64,000 nucleotides of DNA from Myxococcota bacterium (lineage in GTDB: Bacteria; Myxococcota_A; Polyangia; Palsa-1104; JAEUJZ01): NCBI GenBank assembly GCA_025057315.1, contig JANWXW010000061.1, positions 124,001 to 188,000 on the forward strand, read 5' to 3'. The notes under the pieces were generated by a model that saw nothing but the letters and a program-made list of their open reading frames with translations, was not told where the DNA came from and made no database searches. Made by a program: the position numbers and the translations under genes. This document shows positions 47,401-56,682 of the stretch, in pieces (the stretch's first letter is position 1; every line of letters begins with the position of its first letter).

Positions 47401-48249
47401 CTACAGGTCCACGGTCTCTAGGGCGCCCAGATCGCGGCCGAGGAACCGGGCGCCGATGTCCAACACGCGTGCCTCATCGGTGACGAAACAGCGCAGCCGG
47501 TCTACGAGTCGGCGGCGGCCGGGGTCCTTCTGCACGGCCCGCAACAGGCCCAGCCGCTCCAGTTCCGCCCGCGCCGCGCGCGCCATGGCCTCTGCCGAGT
47601 CCACCAGACACACCGGGTGAGGCCACAGGTCGGCTGCCACCCGTGCGAGCACCCGCCGGAGCAAGGGATAATGGGTGCAGCCTAGCACCAGCGTGTCGAG
47701 GTCCGGTGCCTGCCGGTGCAACTCACCCAGGTAACGGCGCGCCACCAGGTCTGCCACGGGCTCCTCGTCGCCGAACCAGCCCTCCTCCACCAGGGGCACG
47801 AACAGAGGACAAGCCACCGCCGCCACCTTCACATCCGGCCGCCGTGCTGCCAGCGCCGCAGCGTAGGCCCCCGAGCGGATGGTGGCCAGCGTACCGATGA
47901 CGCCGATGGTGCCACTGCGGGTCGCCGCCACAGCAGCGTGGGCACCGGGCTCAACCGCACCTAGGACAGGGGTGGGCAGTTCCTGCAAGAGCACTGGCAG
48001 CGCTGTGGCCGAGGCAGTGTTGCAGGCCACCAGGATCATCTTGACTCCGCGGCTCAGAAGGAACCGGGCGGCGTTGCGCGAGTAACGGATGACGGTCTGC
48101 GGGCTGCGCGTCCCATACGGCACGCGGGCAGTGTCGCCCAGGTAGATAAGCTGCTCTGCTGGTAGCTCCTCTAGCAGCGCGCGGACGACCGTCAGCCCAC
48201 CGACGCCCGAGTCGAACACACCGATGGGCAAGTCAGGATGAAGCTTCAC
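47401..48249 (-). CDS. murI: Glutamate racemase
   Basis: The 282-residue enzyme interconverts L- and D-glutamate, giving D-Glu for peptidoglycan. It has the opening GVFDSGVGGLTV, the first catalytic Cys in VACNTAS (about 75-81) and the second in LGCTHYPLL (about 187-195), both in family blocks, with Asp10 and the YLGDTARVPYG block. The length is usual. It lies three bases before the DinG-type gene, with which it is probably co-transcribed. Confidence 0.95.
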   Translation of the reverse strand: MKLHPDLPIGVFDSGVGGLTVVRALLEELPAEQLIYLGDTARVPYGTRSPQTVIRYSRNAARFLLSRGVKMILVACNTASATALPVLLQELPTPVLGAVEPGAHAAVAATRSGTIGVIGTLATIRSGAYAAALAARRPDVKVAAVACPLFVPLVEEGWFGDEEPVADLVARRYLGELHRQAPDLDTLVLGCTHYPLLRRVLARVAADLWPHPVCLVDSAEAMARAARAELERLGLLRAVQKDPGRRRLVDRLRCFVTDEARVLDIGARFLGRDLGALETVDL

Positions 48250-48299
48250 GCGGAAAGCATCGGCTCAGCAGGCACGCTTGGCAAGGAGCTCAGAAGGAC

Positions 48300-49088
48300 C
48301 TAGGAGGCCGCACGGGAGCGGCGCAGCTCCTCCAGCTCGTCCAGGAAGCGGTGCGCAGTATCTGTGTAGTTCAGCAGGGACTCGTATACCAGCGTCACCA
48401 GCGCACCGTTGTCCGAGCGCAGGCTGTCGTAGTAGCGTTGACGCTCAATGCTGTGGATGATGGCAGGCGGGTAGCCATCCCGCAGCAGGAGCAAATTCAT
48501 CAGCAGCCGCGCCACCTTGCCGCTGTTCTTAGTCCACGGGTAGATGCTCATCAGCCGGAAGTGGGCACCGGCCGCCCGCGCCACCGGGTGCAGGGCCTCG
48601 GTGTCTTCCTCGTCGAGCCACTCACAGAGCTTGCGCATCCGCATGGGGATCTTGTCCGGCTGCGAGATCTCATGAAAGTAGGCTCGGTGCAGCGGGTTGT
48701 CCTTGCGGTAGGGGGCACCCTTGCCTCGATCCTCGGGCGTCAGGATGTCGTGGATCTGCTTGATCAAGTCGACGGTGATGAGCCCCTTTTTGCGGCGCTG
48801 ACTGGCCTGGGCCCGCGCCGTCTCGCGGACAAAGTCGATGGCCGCCTTGTGGTTGCGGATCTCCTCATAAATGTGAACCAGGCTCACATCTGAGATGATG
48901 GTCCGCGCCAACGCCTCCTGGATCTCGTTCGCCGTGAGAACCAGCCCTTCCAGGGCATTGTCATGGTACAACCATCCAATGTCCAGCTTCTCGCTAAACT
49001 CCTGAAACGCCGCGGCGTTGTCGCGGCTGCGGCGGGTCCGCAGCGAGTCGACCTTGGCGTCTAGCTCGAAATACCGGGTCTCCTCCAT
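48300..49088 (-). CDS. Fic-fold protein lacking the catalytic histidine
   Basis: The 262-residue protein has the helical Fic fold: the N-terminal inhibitory-helix region (NALEG at 44-48), the RGKGAPYRKDNP stretch that corresponds to the flap region, and the core motif. The canonical motif is HPFxxGNGRxxR. Here it is YPWTKNSGKVAR at 183-194: the catalytic His is Tyr and the phosphate-binding GNGR is NSGK. AMP transfer is therefore unlikely unless chemistry is different. An AAAGGAG site supports the ATG at 49088. A consensus promoter lies about 110 bp upstream. A binding or altered role is inference. Confidence 0.78.
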   Translation of the reverse strand: MEETRYFELDAKVDSLRTRRSRDNAAAFQEFSEKLDIGWLYHDNALEGLVLTANEIQEALARTIISDVSLVHIYEEIRNHKAAIDFVRETARAQASQRRKKGLITVDLIKQIHDILTPEDRGKGAPYRKDNPLHRAYFHEISQPDKIPMRMRKLCEWLDEEDTEALHPVARAAGAHFRLMSIYPWTKNSGKVARLLMNLLLLRDGYPPAIIHSIERQRYYDSLRSDNGALVTLVYESLLNYTDTAHRFLDELEELRRSRAAS

Positions 49089-49423
49089 GATGTATGCTCC
49101 TTTTGCACTCATCCGATCGTCACGCCTGCCTGCACCCGCTGTGGCAGATCACGACAAAACTTGAGCTTTCCAGCCTGCCGCACGGTCCAATGGCGGCCTA
49201 TGCTAGTCTCAATATGGATGCATGTCAAGTAATTGAGATTACATGATGAGGGGGCACTGGCGATTCTCCAAGGGGTGGGATACCTGCGATTTCGTTCCTC
49301 CCGGGCCCTCCGGGGGCTCTCCGCGCCAGCCCCTGGGGCCGTGCCTGTGAGGAATCTGCACGAAATGGCTCGCGGATCAAGGTCATTCTATGGTTTGATG
49401 GCCAGTTGTTCGCAGTAGGCCAC
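49089..49423. other. 335-bp divergent intergenic region
   Basis: It separates the Fic-like gene (minus) from the outer-membrane-type gene (plus). It holds one strong minus-strand promoter (see entry) and an AT-rich patch around it. The rest is GC-rich, with no gene that I can support. Confidence 0.5.
49200..49228 (-). promoter_or_regulatory. Sigma70-type promoter for the Fic-like gene
   Basis: On the minus strand, TTGACA (49223-49228) is a perfect -35 and TAGCAT (49200-49205) a 4/6 -10, with a 17-bp spacer (49206-49222). It directs transcription toward the Fic-like start about 110 bp away. It is the best promoter match in the window. Confidence 0.55.
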
Positions 49424-50758
49424 ATGTGGGTAGGCAACAAGGAGTCCTATGTCCGGGCCGGGGTTCTCCTCCTGGCCCTCTGGGGAGCGGTCAGCGTGGG
49501 GAGCGGTGGCCAGGTGTGGGCCCAGGCGCTGCCGCCCGGGCAGGAGGGAGAAGGGGGGATGGTTCAGCGGCCCCCCTTCTATGGCCTGAGTCTAGATCTT
49601 ATCGGCTGGAACCAGACGGGCCTGTGGGCGGGAGGCGGTGCCTACCGCAATGACTTCGGCTTCCTCATCATGCCCACCTGGGCCATCGGCCGGCGCTTCA
49701 TAGGTCGGGGGCCCTTCCGTTCGCTCACCCTGCAGGGGCGCTTTATCTTCAATGTGCCCGTCGCCGGCTTCGACGAAAGTGGCTATGCGGGTGATGCTCC
49801 GCCGTGGTCGGAGCAGCAGCCCTGTGCCCTGGGCCGCAGCGAGTCGCTGCGCTTTGTCGACCTGCCGCGCTGCGACTGGGGCCGTGGCTCCCGTCGGGTG
49901 GACTACTCGGATCTGACCCTGATTCTGGCCAACCCACGCATCTATACCATTCCTCGCCTCGAGGTGCGCATCGACCCATCTGTGATCCTCACGCTGCCCG
50001 TGTCGGCGCAGAGCCGGCTGGCCACGCTCATCCTGCAGGGGGTGCTCCAGCTCGGCGTCGCACGCTCATTCTGGAAGGGCCGCCTCGACGTCGGCTACAC
50101 CTATGGCCTCGGCAAGGGCTTCTTCCGCTACGCCACTGGCGGCGTGGTCTACGACAGCCGCGGGGCGGATGTGCCCTTTGCCCAGGATGTGCTCGCGCGG
50201 GGGCTCTCCAACTTTTATGCCGATGCGGGAGGGGGCGCCATCTTGTGCCAGGGCTTCGAGCGATGTCGCAACCCGACGCTGTTCATGCAGCACACGTTCC
50301 GCGCGACGGTGAGCGTGCTGGAGCCACTGAGCATCACGGTCATCTACCGCATCGGCAACACTTACTTTCGCAACCCTGCCGGGTGCAGCGAGACCCTCTC
50401 GTTTGACCACGGCCCGCCGCTGGCCACTTGCGGCGAGGGCGCGGCAATCCAGACACCGAGCAGTTTCTGGACTGACAACCAGCTTCTGTGGGCGATGGTT
50501 AACTACCAGCCTCTGCCTTGGCTCGGGATTAGCCTCTCATACATCACTGCGGCGCCGCTGTGGCAGTATGCGCGCAGCACACCCGACGAGACCTTACCCG
50601 ATGCCGAGGCCCAGTTCGCGCCCACGCGCAGCTATAGGCAGGGTATCATTTCCGTGGATGCCAACGACTTCACCAGCATCAGCCTCAGTCTGGATGTCAC
50701 GGTGGACGCGCTGGCTAAAAAATTCCTAAAGAAGGAATCATCGGGAGGCCGCCCATGA
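49424..50758 (+). CDS. Outer-membrane-type protein of unknown function
   Basis: The 444-residue protein has a signal peptide (residues 1 to about 34, ending WAQ). After it come many amphipathic beta-like strands with aromatic residues and Gly turns (GRLDVGYTYGLGKGFFRY, LEPLSITVIYRIG), the pattern of an outer-membrane beta barrel. Six Cys residues are present in the mature part. No family name can be given. I chose the ATG at 49424; a TTG 18 bp upstream is possible. The stop overlaps the next start (ATGA), so it is coupled to the metalloprotease-like lipoprotein gene and may form its membrane partner. Confidence 0.65.
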   Translation: MWVGNKESYVRAGVLLLALWGAVSVGSGGQVWAQALPPGQEGEGGMVQRPPFYGLSLDLIGWNQTGLWAGGGAYRNDFGFLIMPTWAIGRRFIGRGPFRSLTLQGRFIFNVPVAGFDESGYAGDAPPWSEQQPCALGRSESLRFVDLPRCDWGRGSRRVDYSDLTLILANPRIYTIPRLEVRIDPSVILTLPVSAQSRLATLILQGVLQLGVARSFWKGRLDVGYTYGLGKGFFRYATGGVVYDSRGADVPFAQDVLARGLSNFYADAGGGAILCQGFERCRNPTLFMQHTFRATVSVLEPLSITVIYRIGNTYFRNPAGCSETLSFDHGPPLATCGEGAAIQTPSSFWTDNQLLWAMVNYQPLPWLGISLSYITAAPLWQYARSTPDETLPDAEAQFAPTRSYRQGIISVDANDFTSISLSLDVTVDALAKKFLKKESSGGRP

Positions 50759-53700
50759 GGTCCTGCGCACACAACATCGTCGTCTTTGCCTTGTCCGTGT
50801 CGCTGCTGGGCAGTTGTGCGGAGGAGCGGCCGGTGCGCTCGTTCGTCCAGCCCAACCTGCTTAAGAAGTCAGACCTGGCCGGAGAGTGGTACTACGTGCA
50901 GACCGTGCTGGATGCGCCCCCTTCGAACGGCGTGATGTTCAACGGGCTGTCGTCGGAGCTTATCCGCGGCCGCTTCGACATCCAGCAGGATTTTCTCTAT
51001 TTTCGCAGAAGTTACGAGCAGATCGGCGGCTCTGAGGACATGCGGCGCCAGGACGGCAATGGCTTCTATGGCCAGCCGCTTGCGGCCTGGCGCATCACGC
51101 GACACTTCGACCTTATCCGCGACTACAACCCTGTCACCGGCGAGCAGACCAACCGCATCATCGAGACCGAGGAGCGGCCGTGGCAGCAGCGGGAGTTCAT
51201 TCGCGTGGACTGGTCGCGCAACGAGGTGGTGGACTACGTGGGCATTGGCCTGAACCTGTTTTTCAGCCGCGATGAGGGCGTGAGCATCCAGCCGGTCAGC
51301 TTCTGGGAGGCAGACCCAACGCGTCCGGACGGCGTGTACAAGGAGTTCCAGCCCGTTCCGCGGGACCGGGAGGGGCGTCCGTTGGAGGGTGAGGCACTGG
51401 CGGAGTTTAACAGGCGTGCCGAGTTCAAGGCCGGCGAGTTGCGCTACTTCGATGTGACCAACAAGATCATGCTGACGCCGCGGGAGGTCACGCTGAAGTT
51501 CGAGGAGAACGGCGTGCAGGAGACCCTGACCTTCCCGCGTTGCTTTCTGCTTTACCAGATTGACGATTGCGCCTCGCAGATCATCAAGGTGCGCCATGGC
51601 TTTGCGCGCGTCTCACCCAAGCACCAGTACTCGCCGCGGCGGTGGGATGGCAAGCAGATGGAGCGCTTCGGGCTGTGGGATGTGGGGCTGAACCGCCTCA
51701 CCTACAACCGGCAGTACGGCATCACCAACAGCGGCTTTGTGCGCACCGCGGCCCGCTTCAACATCTGGAAGCAAACCTTCCCCATCGATGAGCAGGGCTA
51801 CATCCGCAAGATCAGCTGCGAGTCAGACGACGAATGCGGCGAGGGCATGCAGTGCGGACCCTACTACGATAACCAGAGCGGTGCCGATCGCATCATCAAC
51901 ATTTGTCAGATTCACCCGCGCAACCGCGAGATCCGCACCATCCCCTACTATGCCGAATCTTCGCTGCGCGAGCGTCGCATGGGCCGCGTCGGTGAGTACC
52001 TGGTGGACGTGTTCCCGGCCGACCTGTTCGACAGCGCCCGGGAGGCCGTGCGGCAGTGGAACGAGGCCTTCAAGGCCGCCTACACGGCCGCCACCAAGAG
52101 CCGGCGCCCCGAGGACATGCTGTCCCCGGACAATACGGGCCGGCAGGCCGATCGCGACATCTTTGTCCTGTGCCACAACCCGGTCAAGCTCAGAGCCAAC
52201 GAGGAGGGGCCGGCGGACCCGGAGGCCTGCTGGCAGGATCTAGAGCCGCTGCGGACCTTTGACCGCGACGGCCGCCTCGTCGATGTCATCGACGAAAACG
52301 GCGATCGGGTTTACCGCGTGCGCCAGGGCGACCCGCGCCGCTCGACCATCTTTTGGGTGCACCAGTTCCAGGCCATGGGCCCGCTCGGCTACGGCCCCCC
52401 ACTCTATGATCCGCAGACCGGGGAGACCATCAGCGGGCAGGCCTACATCTATGGCGCGGTCATCGACACCTATGCGGCGCGCTCGCGCGACCTGGCCATG
52501 CTCCTGGTGGGCCAGATCTCGACCCAGGATTTCATTCGGGGGGTGGATGTGTCGCGTTGGGTGCAGCAGAACCGAGAGGGGTCGTTGAACCGGGAGACCT
52601 TCACGCAGAAGGAGCTGCTGGAGCGCGCCCTGGCCATGGACTTCTCGTGGGCCCAGGGGCTGGCGCCGGAGGCCCCGCTCGATACCGAGACCGTCGAGAG
52701 GCTGCGTGAGACGATGCGGGCGCGGAGTGAGCGCGTCCTGGCCAGCCGCGTCTTTGGTGTGGGCGAAGGCAACCCAGCGGCCGAGCGGCTGCGGCGACTG
52801 CGCAACACCCCCATCGAAAGCATGCTTATCCAGGCCGACCAGCTGGCCGGCCTATCCGGGGGGACACCGGTCAAATGGGACGCGCTGTCGGATGCTGAGA
52901 AGGCGCGTGTCTCGCCGCTGCGCAACCTGGCCATCCAGCAGGCCATCGAGGAGCGCAAGGAGCGCATGGCTGCCCTGGGGGTGGATCATGCCGACTTCTT
53001 CGAGGAGAGCATCTACCAGCGTGTACTGCAGGCGCGCAAGGACCCCGCGCTGTTGGAGCCGGGCAACAACCGCTGCGAGGACGCGCAGGGCAACCGCAAC
53101 CAGCCGTGCTTCAATGCCGAGGCGCTGCGCAAGGACCTGCGCAAGCGCATCTTTCTTGGCGTGACCCTGCACGAGATGGGCCACAACGTGGGCCTGCGCC
53201 ACAACTTCCGCTCCTCTTACGACGCGATGAACTACTTCCAGCAGTACTGGGACCTGCGCGATCGAGGGCGGACCGCCACGCGCGACTGCTACGGGCGGCC
53301 CTATCCCCCAGCCCAGCCGGGCGACCCCAATGAAGGCCGGCTGCGTCCCCGCTGGGTCAACCGCCCGGGCGGCGCGCTCTCCGAACCCGAGTGCCAGGGC
53401 GGCATCCGCGAGTACCAGTACAGCTCGATCATGGACTACGGCTCGGAGTTCAATGCCGACATCCAGGGGCTGGGCAGCTACGACAAGGCCGCTATCAAGT
53501 TCAGCATCGCCGAGTACTACGAGGTCTTTACCGAGGCGAAGCAGGACCGGCTCGACGATTGGTCGGCGCTGCAGGAGGCCAGCTCGGCCTACGGCCTGCC
53601 GACGCCCCTGGCACCGGGCAGGAGCCTGACCGCTATCCCGTACACGCAGTACCCGGACTTTTTTGACAACGGCGTCCGCAGCATCAACAAGCGCGCCGAG

Positions 53701-55251
53701 ATCCCCATGGAGCTGGCGCGCAACATCGGGCGCCAGAATACCGTCTATGGCGTCCGCAAGGGCAACCGCGTCTACCCGGTGGTGCCATACTACTTCTGTT
53801 CCGATGAGTTTGCGGGCAACCTGACGTGCCAGCGCTTTGACGCCGGCGCCGACGCATTCGAGCAGGCCCAGGATCTGGTCAGCCGCTACAATAATTTCTA
53901 CCTGGTCAACAACTTCAAGCGCGACCGGTTCCAGTTCTGGGCCAGTGCGGCATACCTGGCGCGGATTCGCAGCCGCTACTTCGAGCTGTTGCGCCAGCAG
54001 ATGACCTGGTACACCCTGCTGCGGGGCGAGTTTACCGACTTCCTGGTCGCCCTGGCGCGGGCCAACCTCAGCGACCCGAACGAGGTGCAGCGGGAGGTGG
54101 CTACCTTTTTTGCGGACGAGCGCCAGTGGGGTTCGTTCACCGCTGCGGTGTCGCTTGGCTTCGACACCTTTGGCCATGTCCTGTCGCGGCCCAGCTACGG
54201 CAGCTTCATCCAGGTGCCCGACGATGACAGCAGCGATTTCCCAGGGTCTTACTGGAAGCAATTCCGCGACCGCCCCTTCCAGGACCCGAGCATTCGCAAC
54301 ATCCCCATTGGGCAGGGCCGTCACGAGAACACCACGTGGGACTTCGAGGGCTGCGGGTATTATTGGTATGAGCAGTGCATGACGCGCATCGGCTACTTCC
54401 ACGACAAGCGCGTTGCCCTGGAGATTCTCACCGAGTCGCAGGCCTACTTCACCGGTCGTGACACGGCCACCGACGTGCGCAAGTATGCCATTGGCTACTT
54501 CCGCCTGTTCCCCGCCCAGCTTCAGGACAAGTTCGGTGCCATCTTGGCCGGCGACTACGCTGGGTACGCGCCCCGATTCACCGATGCGATGGGCAACATG
54601 ACGCAGCGGAGCTGGACCACCGGCCGCTTCTCCACTGCCGTGGTGCCGCCCGCTGATGCGATTGTGGAGCCGGCCACGGGCTTTACCCTGCAGGTCCTAA
54701 CCGGCCTGCGCGCGCTGGCCGAGATCAGCTCTGGCTTCGACCGCGACATCATCGAGAACACCCAGATATTCATCGTTGGCAACGGTGAGGCTCCGGTGAG
54801 TGACAGCATGCTCTGGCCACCTGATGTCCCAGGGACCCTGTCGACTGCCAACCCGAACAATCTGAAGGCTGCCTGCGACCCGAACCTGAACAGCGCCGCC
54901 TTCAAAGCCTGCGTGGATTCCCGTCGATCCTGGCTGGTGTATGCGGCGAGCAACGGGCGCATCTATGCGGCCCGCTCCGTGCCGCGGCGCCTGGCCACGT
55001 CCTTGAGCGGGGTGGTAGGAGAGCCCCTGCGGTTGGACACCGGGGCGCGCATGCTGGAGATGCTACGCACGCTCGACCTGCGGCACCAGGCAGCGCTGGC
55101 ACTGCCGGAAAACCACGTCGACCGCAACCGCCGCGTGGCCGTCACCGAGCGGGCCCTGCGCAACTACATCATGAACATCGAGGTCATGCGCTCGCTGCAC
55201 AAGGCATTTGGCTACGGGCCGTTCAAGACCGACGCGCCGTTCGTCTTCTAG
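50755..55251 (+). CDS. Very large metzincin-like zinc metalloprotease lipoprotein
   Basis: The 1498-residue protein has a lipoprotein signal (LLGSC, Cys at residue 21). A long N-terminal domain of unknown kind is followed by a zinc site at HEMGHNVGLRH (806-816), which fits HExxHxxGxxH, and a Met-turn-like SSIMDY about 80 residues later, as in metzincins. A region of about 550 residues follows the Met-turn. No disulfide or known repeat stands out. The zinc motif supports a surface peptidase; the substrate is unknown. It overlaps the preceding beta-barrel-like gene by four bases. Such very large lipoproteins are common in predatory Myxococcota (family knowledge, not proof here). Confidence 0.78.
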   Translation: MRSCAHNIVVFALSVSLLGSCAEERPVRSFVQPNLLKKSDLAGEWYYVQTVLDAPPSNGVMFNGLSSELIRGRFDIQQDFLYFRRSYEQIGGSEDMRRQDGNGFYGQPLAAWRITRHFDLIRDYNPVTGEQTNRIIETEERPWQQREFIRVDWSRNEVVDYVGIGLNLFFSRDEGVSIQPVSFWEADPTRPDGVYKEFQPVPRDREGRPLEGEALAEFNRRAEFKAGELRYFDVTNKIMLTPREVTLKFEENGVQETLTFPRCFLLYQIDDCASQIIKVRHGFARVSPKHQYSPRRWDGKQMERFGLWDVGLNRLTYNRQYGITNSGFVRTAARFNIWKQTFPIDEQGYIRKISCESDDECGEGMQCGPYYDNQSGADRIINICQIHPRNREIRTIPYYAESSLRERRMGRVGEYLVDVFPADLFDSAREAVRQWNEAFKAAYTAATKSRRPEDMLSPDNTGRQADRDIFVLCHNPVKLRANEEGPADPEACWQDLEPLRTFDRDGRLVDVIDENGDRVYRVRQGDPRRSTIFWVHQFQAMGPLGYGPPLYDPQTGETISGQAYIYGAVIDTYAARSRDLAMLLVGQISTQDFIRGVDVSRWVQQNREGSLNRETFTQKELLERALAMDFSWAQGLAPEAPLDTETVERLRETMRARSERVLASRVFGVGEGNPAAERLRRLRNTPIESMLIQADQLAGLSGGTPVKWDALSDAEKARVSPLRNLAIQQAIEERKERMAALGVDHADFFEESIYQRVLQARKDPALLEPGNNRCEDAQGNRNQPCFNAEALRKDLRKRIFLGVTLHEMGHNVGLRHNFRSSYDAMNYFQQYWDLRDRGRTATRDCYGRPYPPAQPGDPNEGRLRPRWVNRPGGALSEPECQGGIREYQYSSIMDYGSEFNADIQGLGSYDKAAIKFSIAEYYEVFTEAKQDRLDDWSALQEASSAYGLPTPLAPGRSLTAIPYTQYPDFFDNGVRSINKRAEIPMELARNIGRQNTVYGVRKGNRVYPVVPYYFCSDEFAGNLTCQRFDAGADAFEQAQDLVSRYNNFYLVNNFKRDRFQFWASAAYLARIRSRYFELLRQQMTWYTLLRGEFTDFLVALARANLSDPNEVQREVATFFADERQWGSFTAAVSLGFDTFGHVLSRPSYGSFIQVPDDDSSDFPGSYWKQFRDRPFQDPSIRNIPIGQGRHENTTWDFEGCGYYWYEQCMTRIGYFHDKRVALEILTESQAYFTGRDTATDVRKYAIGYFRLFPAQLQDKFGAILAGDYAGYAPRFTDAMGNMTQRSWTTGRFSTAVVPPADAIVEPATGFTLQVLTGLRALAEISSGFDRDIIENTQIFIVGNGEAPVSDSMLWPPDVPGTLSTANPNNLKAACDPNLNSAAFKACVDSRRSWLVYAASNGRIYAARSVPRRLATSLSGVVGEPLRLDTGARMLEMLRTLDLRHQAALALPENHVDRNRRVAVTERALRNYIMNIEVMRSLHKAFGYGPFKTDAPFVF

Positions 55252-55351
55252 CACCACATTTTGTCACTCGCCCATATTGGGCCTACACCCCCCCACCCGG
55301 CAGTGGCCGCAAAACTTGACACCCTCCGTCGGCAGCGACTTAATCTCCCTG

Positions 55352-56314
55352 ATGTCCGCCCCCGCTCGCCCTGTCCATTTGCCGGTGATGACAGCGGAGG
55401 CGCTCGCTCACCTGGCCCCCCGGCCCGGGGGAGTGTACTGCGACGCCACGGTCGGCTGCGGCGGACATGCCGAGCAAATCCTGTTGGCCTCGGCGCCCGA
55501 TGGTCGGCTCATTGGCGTGGACTGCGACCCCGAAGCCTTGGTCATAGCCAGGGAGCGATTGCGGCCCTTTGGTAGACGGTTCCTACCGCTGCACGGACGC
55601 TTCGGGGACCTGCCTGCTCTGCTCGACAGCGTTGGGGTGGGACAGGTGGATGGCATCCTGGCCGATGTGGGGGTTTGCTCAGCGCAACTCGAACGTCCTG
55701 AGCGTGGCTTCTCGTTCCAGCGTGCCGGGCCAATTGACATGCGTATGGACCCTGGACAGGGCGAGACGGCCCTGGAGCTCATCTTGCGGCTGGATGAGAA
55801 GGAGCTGGCAGACATCCTCCATGCCTATGGCCAGGAGCGGCGGGCACGTGCCATCGCACGCGCCCTGCGACGCGCTGCAGCCGCAGGAACATTGACAGAC
55901 ACGCTGGCCCTGGCAGAGGTGGCGGGCCGCGCTGCGGGAGGGCGTCGTGGGCCTCGGGACCCAGCCACGCGTACCTTTCAGGCCCTGCGCATCGCAGTCA
56001 ATGACGAGCTCCGGCAGCTCGATCAGCTTCTTCTGGCTGCTCCCCGGTGTCTCCGACCGGGTGGCCGGCTGGTGCTCCTGGCCTTTCATTCACTGGAGGA
56101 TCGCATCATCAAGCGTCGGCTACGGGAGCTGTCCACCTCGTCCGGAGGTCCACCACCCCTACGGCTGCTCACGCCCAGGCCGGTCTGGCCGTCTGCAGAG
56201 GAGGTGGCCACCAACCCGCGTGCTCGATCTGCTCGTCTGCGGGCCGCAGCCCGGACCGAGCAGGGAGCGGAACTCGCGTTCCACACCAGCGGCGGAGGCT
56301 CACACGCGCCATGA
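55352..56314 (+). CDS. rsmH: 16S rRNA (cytosine-N4)-methyltransferase
   Basis: RsmH (MraW) methylates C1402 of 16S rRNA. The 320-residue protein has the SAM-binding block YCDATVGCGGHA, the VDCDPEAL loop, the ILADVGVCSAQLE strand and the RTFQALRIAVNDEL helix of the family, and the AFHSLEDRIIKR end block. It is the first gene of the cell-wall/division (dcw) cluster here; mraZ, which often precedes it, is absent from the 100-bp upstream gap. The stop overlaps ftsL (ATGA). Confidence 0.95.
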   Translation: MSAPARPVHLPVMTAEALAHLAPRPGGVYCDATVGCGGHAEQILLASAPDGRLIGVDCDPEALVIARERLRPFGRRFLPLHGRFGDLPALLDSVGVGQVDGILADVGVCSAQLERPERGFSFQRAGPIDMRMDPGQGETALELILRLDEKELADILHAYGQERRARAIARALRRAAAAGTLTDTLALAEVAGRAAGGRRGPRDPATRTFQALRIAVNDELRQLDQLLLAAPRCLRPGGRLVLLAFHSLEDRIIKRRLRELSTSSGGPPPLRLLTPRPVWPSAEEVATNPRARSARLRAAARTEQGAELAFHTSGGGSHAP

Positions 56315-56682
56315 CGGACCCATCCCTGCCTGCCTATTCGCCTCGCCTGCAGCGCCTGCATCGGGCGCTGCTGCGGCGGCTACGTCAGCGCAGCTTCATC
56401 CATGCCGCTACCCTCGCGGTCGTGCTCGGGGTGGCCACCGCGTTGCTCCACGTGTCCATTCGTCTTCAAGTGCTGCGCATCGGCTATGCGCTGTCGGAAG
56501 AGACCCGGGTGCACCATGAGCTGGTTCAGCAGAACCAGCGGCTTCGTCTGGAGCTGGCCACACGCAAGGACCCGGCGCTGGTGGAGCGCATTGCACGAGA
56601 GCGGCTGCGCATGAGCCCGCCGGATCCGGCGGCCATCCGGGTGCTCCACCGCCCGGCTACAGCTGGGGAGGGACGGCCGTGA
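56311..56682 (+). CDS. ftsL: FtsL-like cell-division protein
   Basis: The 123-residue protein has a basic N-terminus, one transmembrane helix (about residues 31-51, TLAVVLGVATALLHV) and a coiled-coil-like stretch with Leu/Glu/Arg spacing (about 60-100). This is the FtsL layout and position, between rsmH and ftsI. FtsL has low sequence conservation, so identity rests on size, topology and place. It overlaps both neighbours by four bases (ATGA, GTGA). Confidence 0.75.
   Translation: MTDPSLPAYSPRLQRLHRALLRRLRQRSFIHAATLAVVLGVATALLHVSIRLQVLRIGYALSEETRVHHELVQQNQRLRLELATRKDPALVERIARERLRMSPPDPAAIRVLHRPATAGEGRP

Noticed and set aside
52852..54402. 516-codon minus-strand frame inside the metalloprotease gene
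   Set aside because: Antisense shadow of the 1498-residue gene that carries the zinc motif; no start context or recognisable domain.
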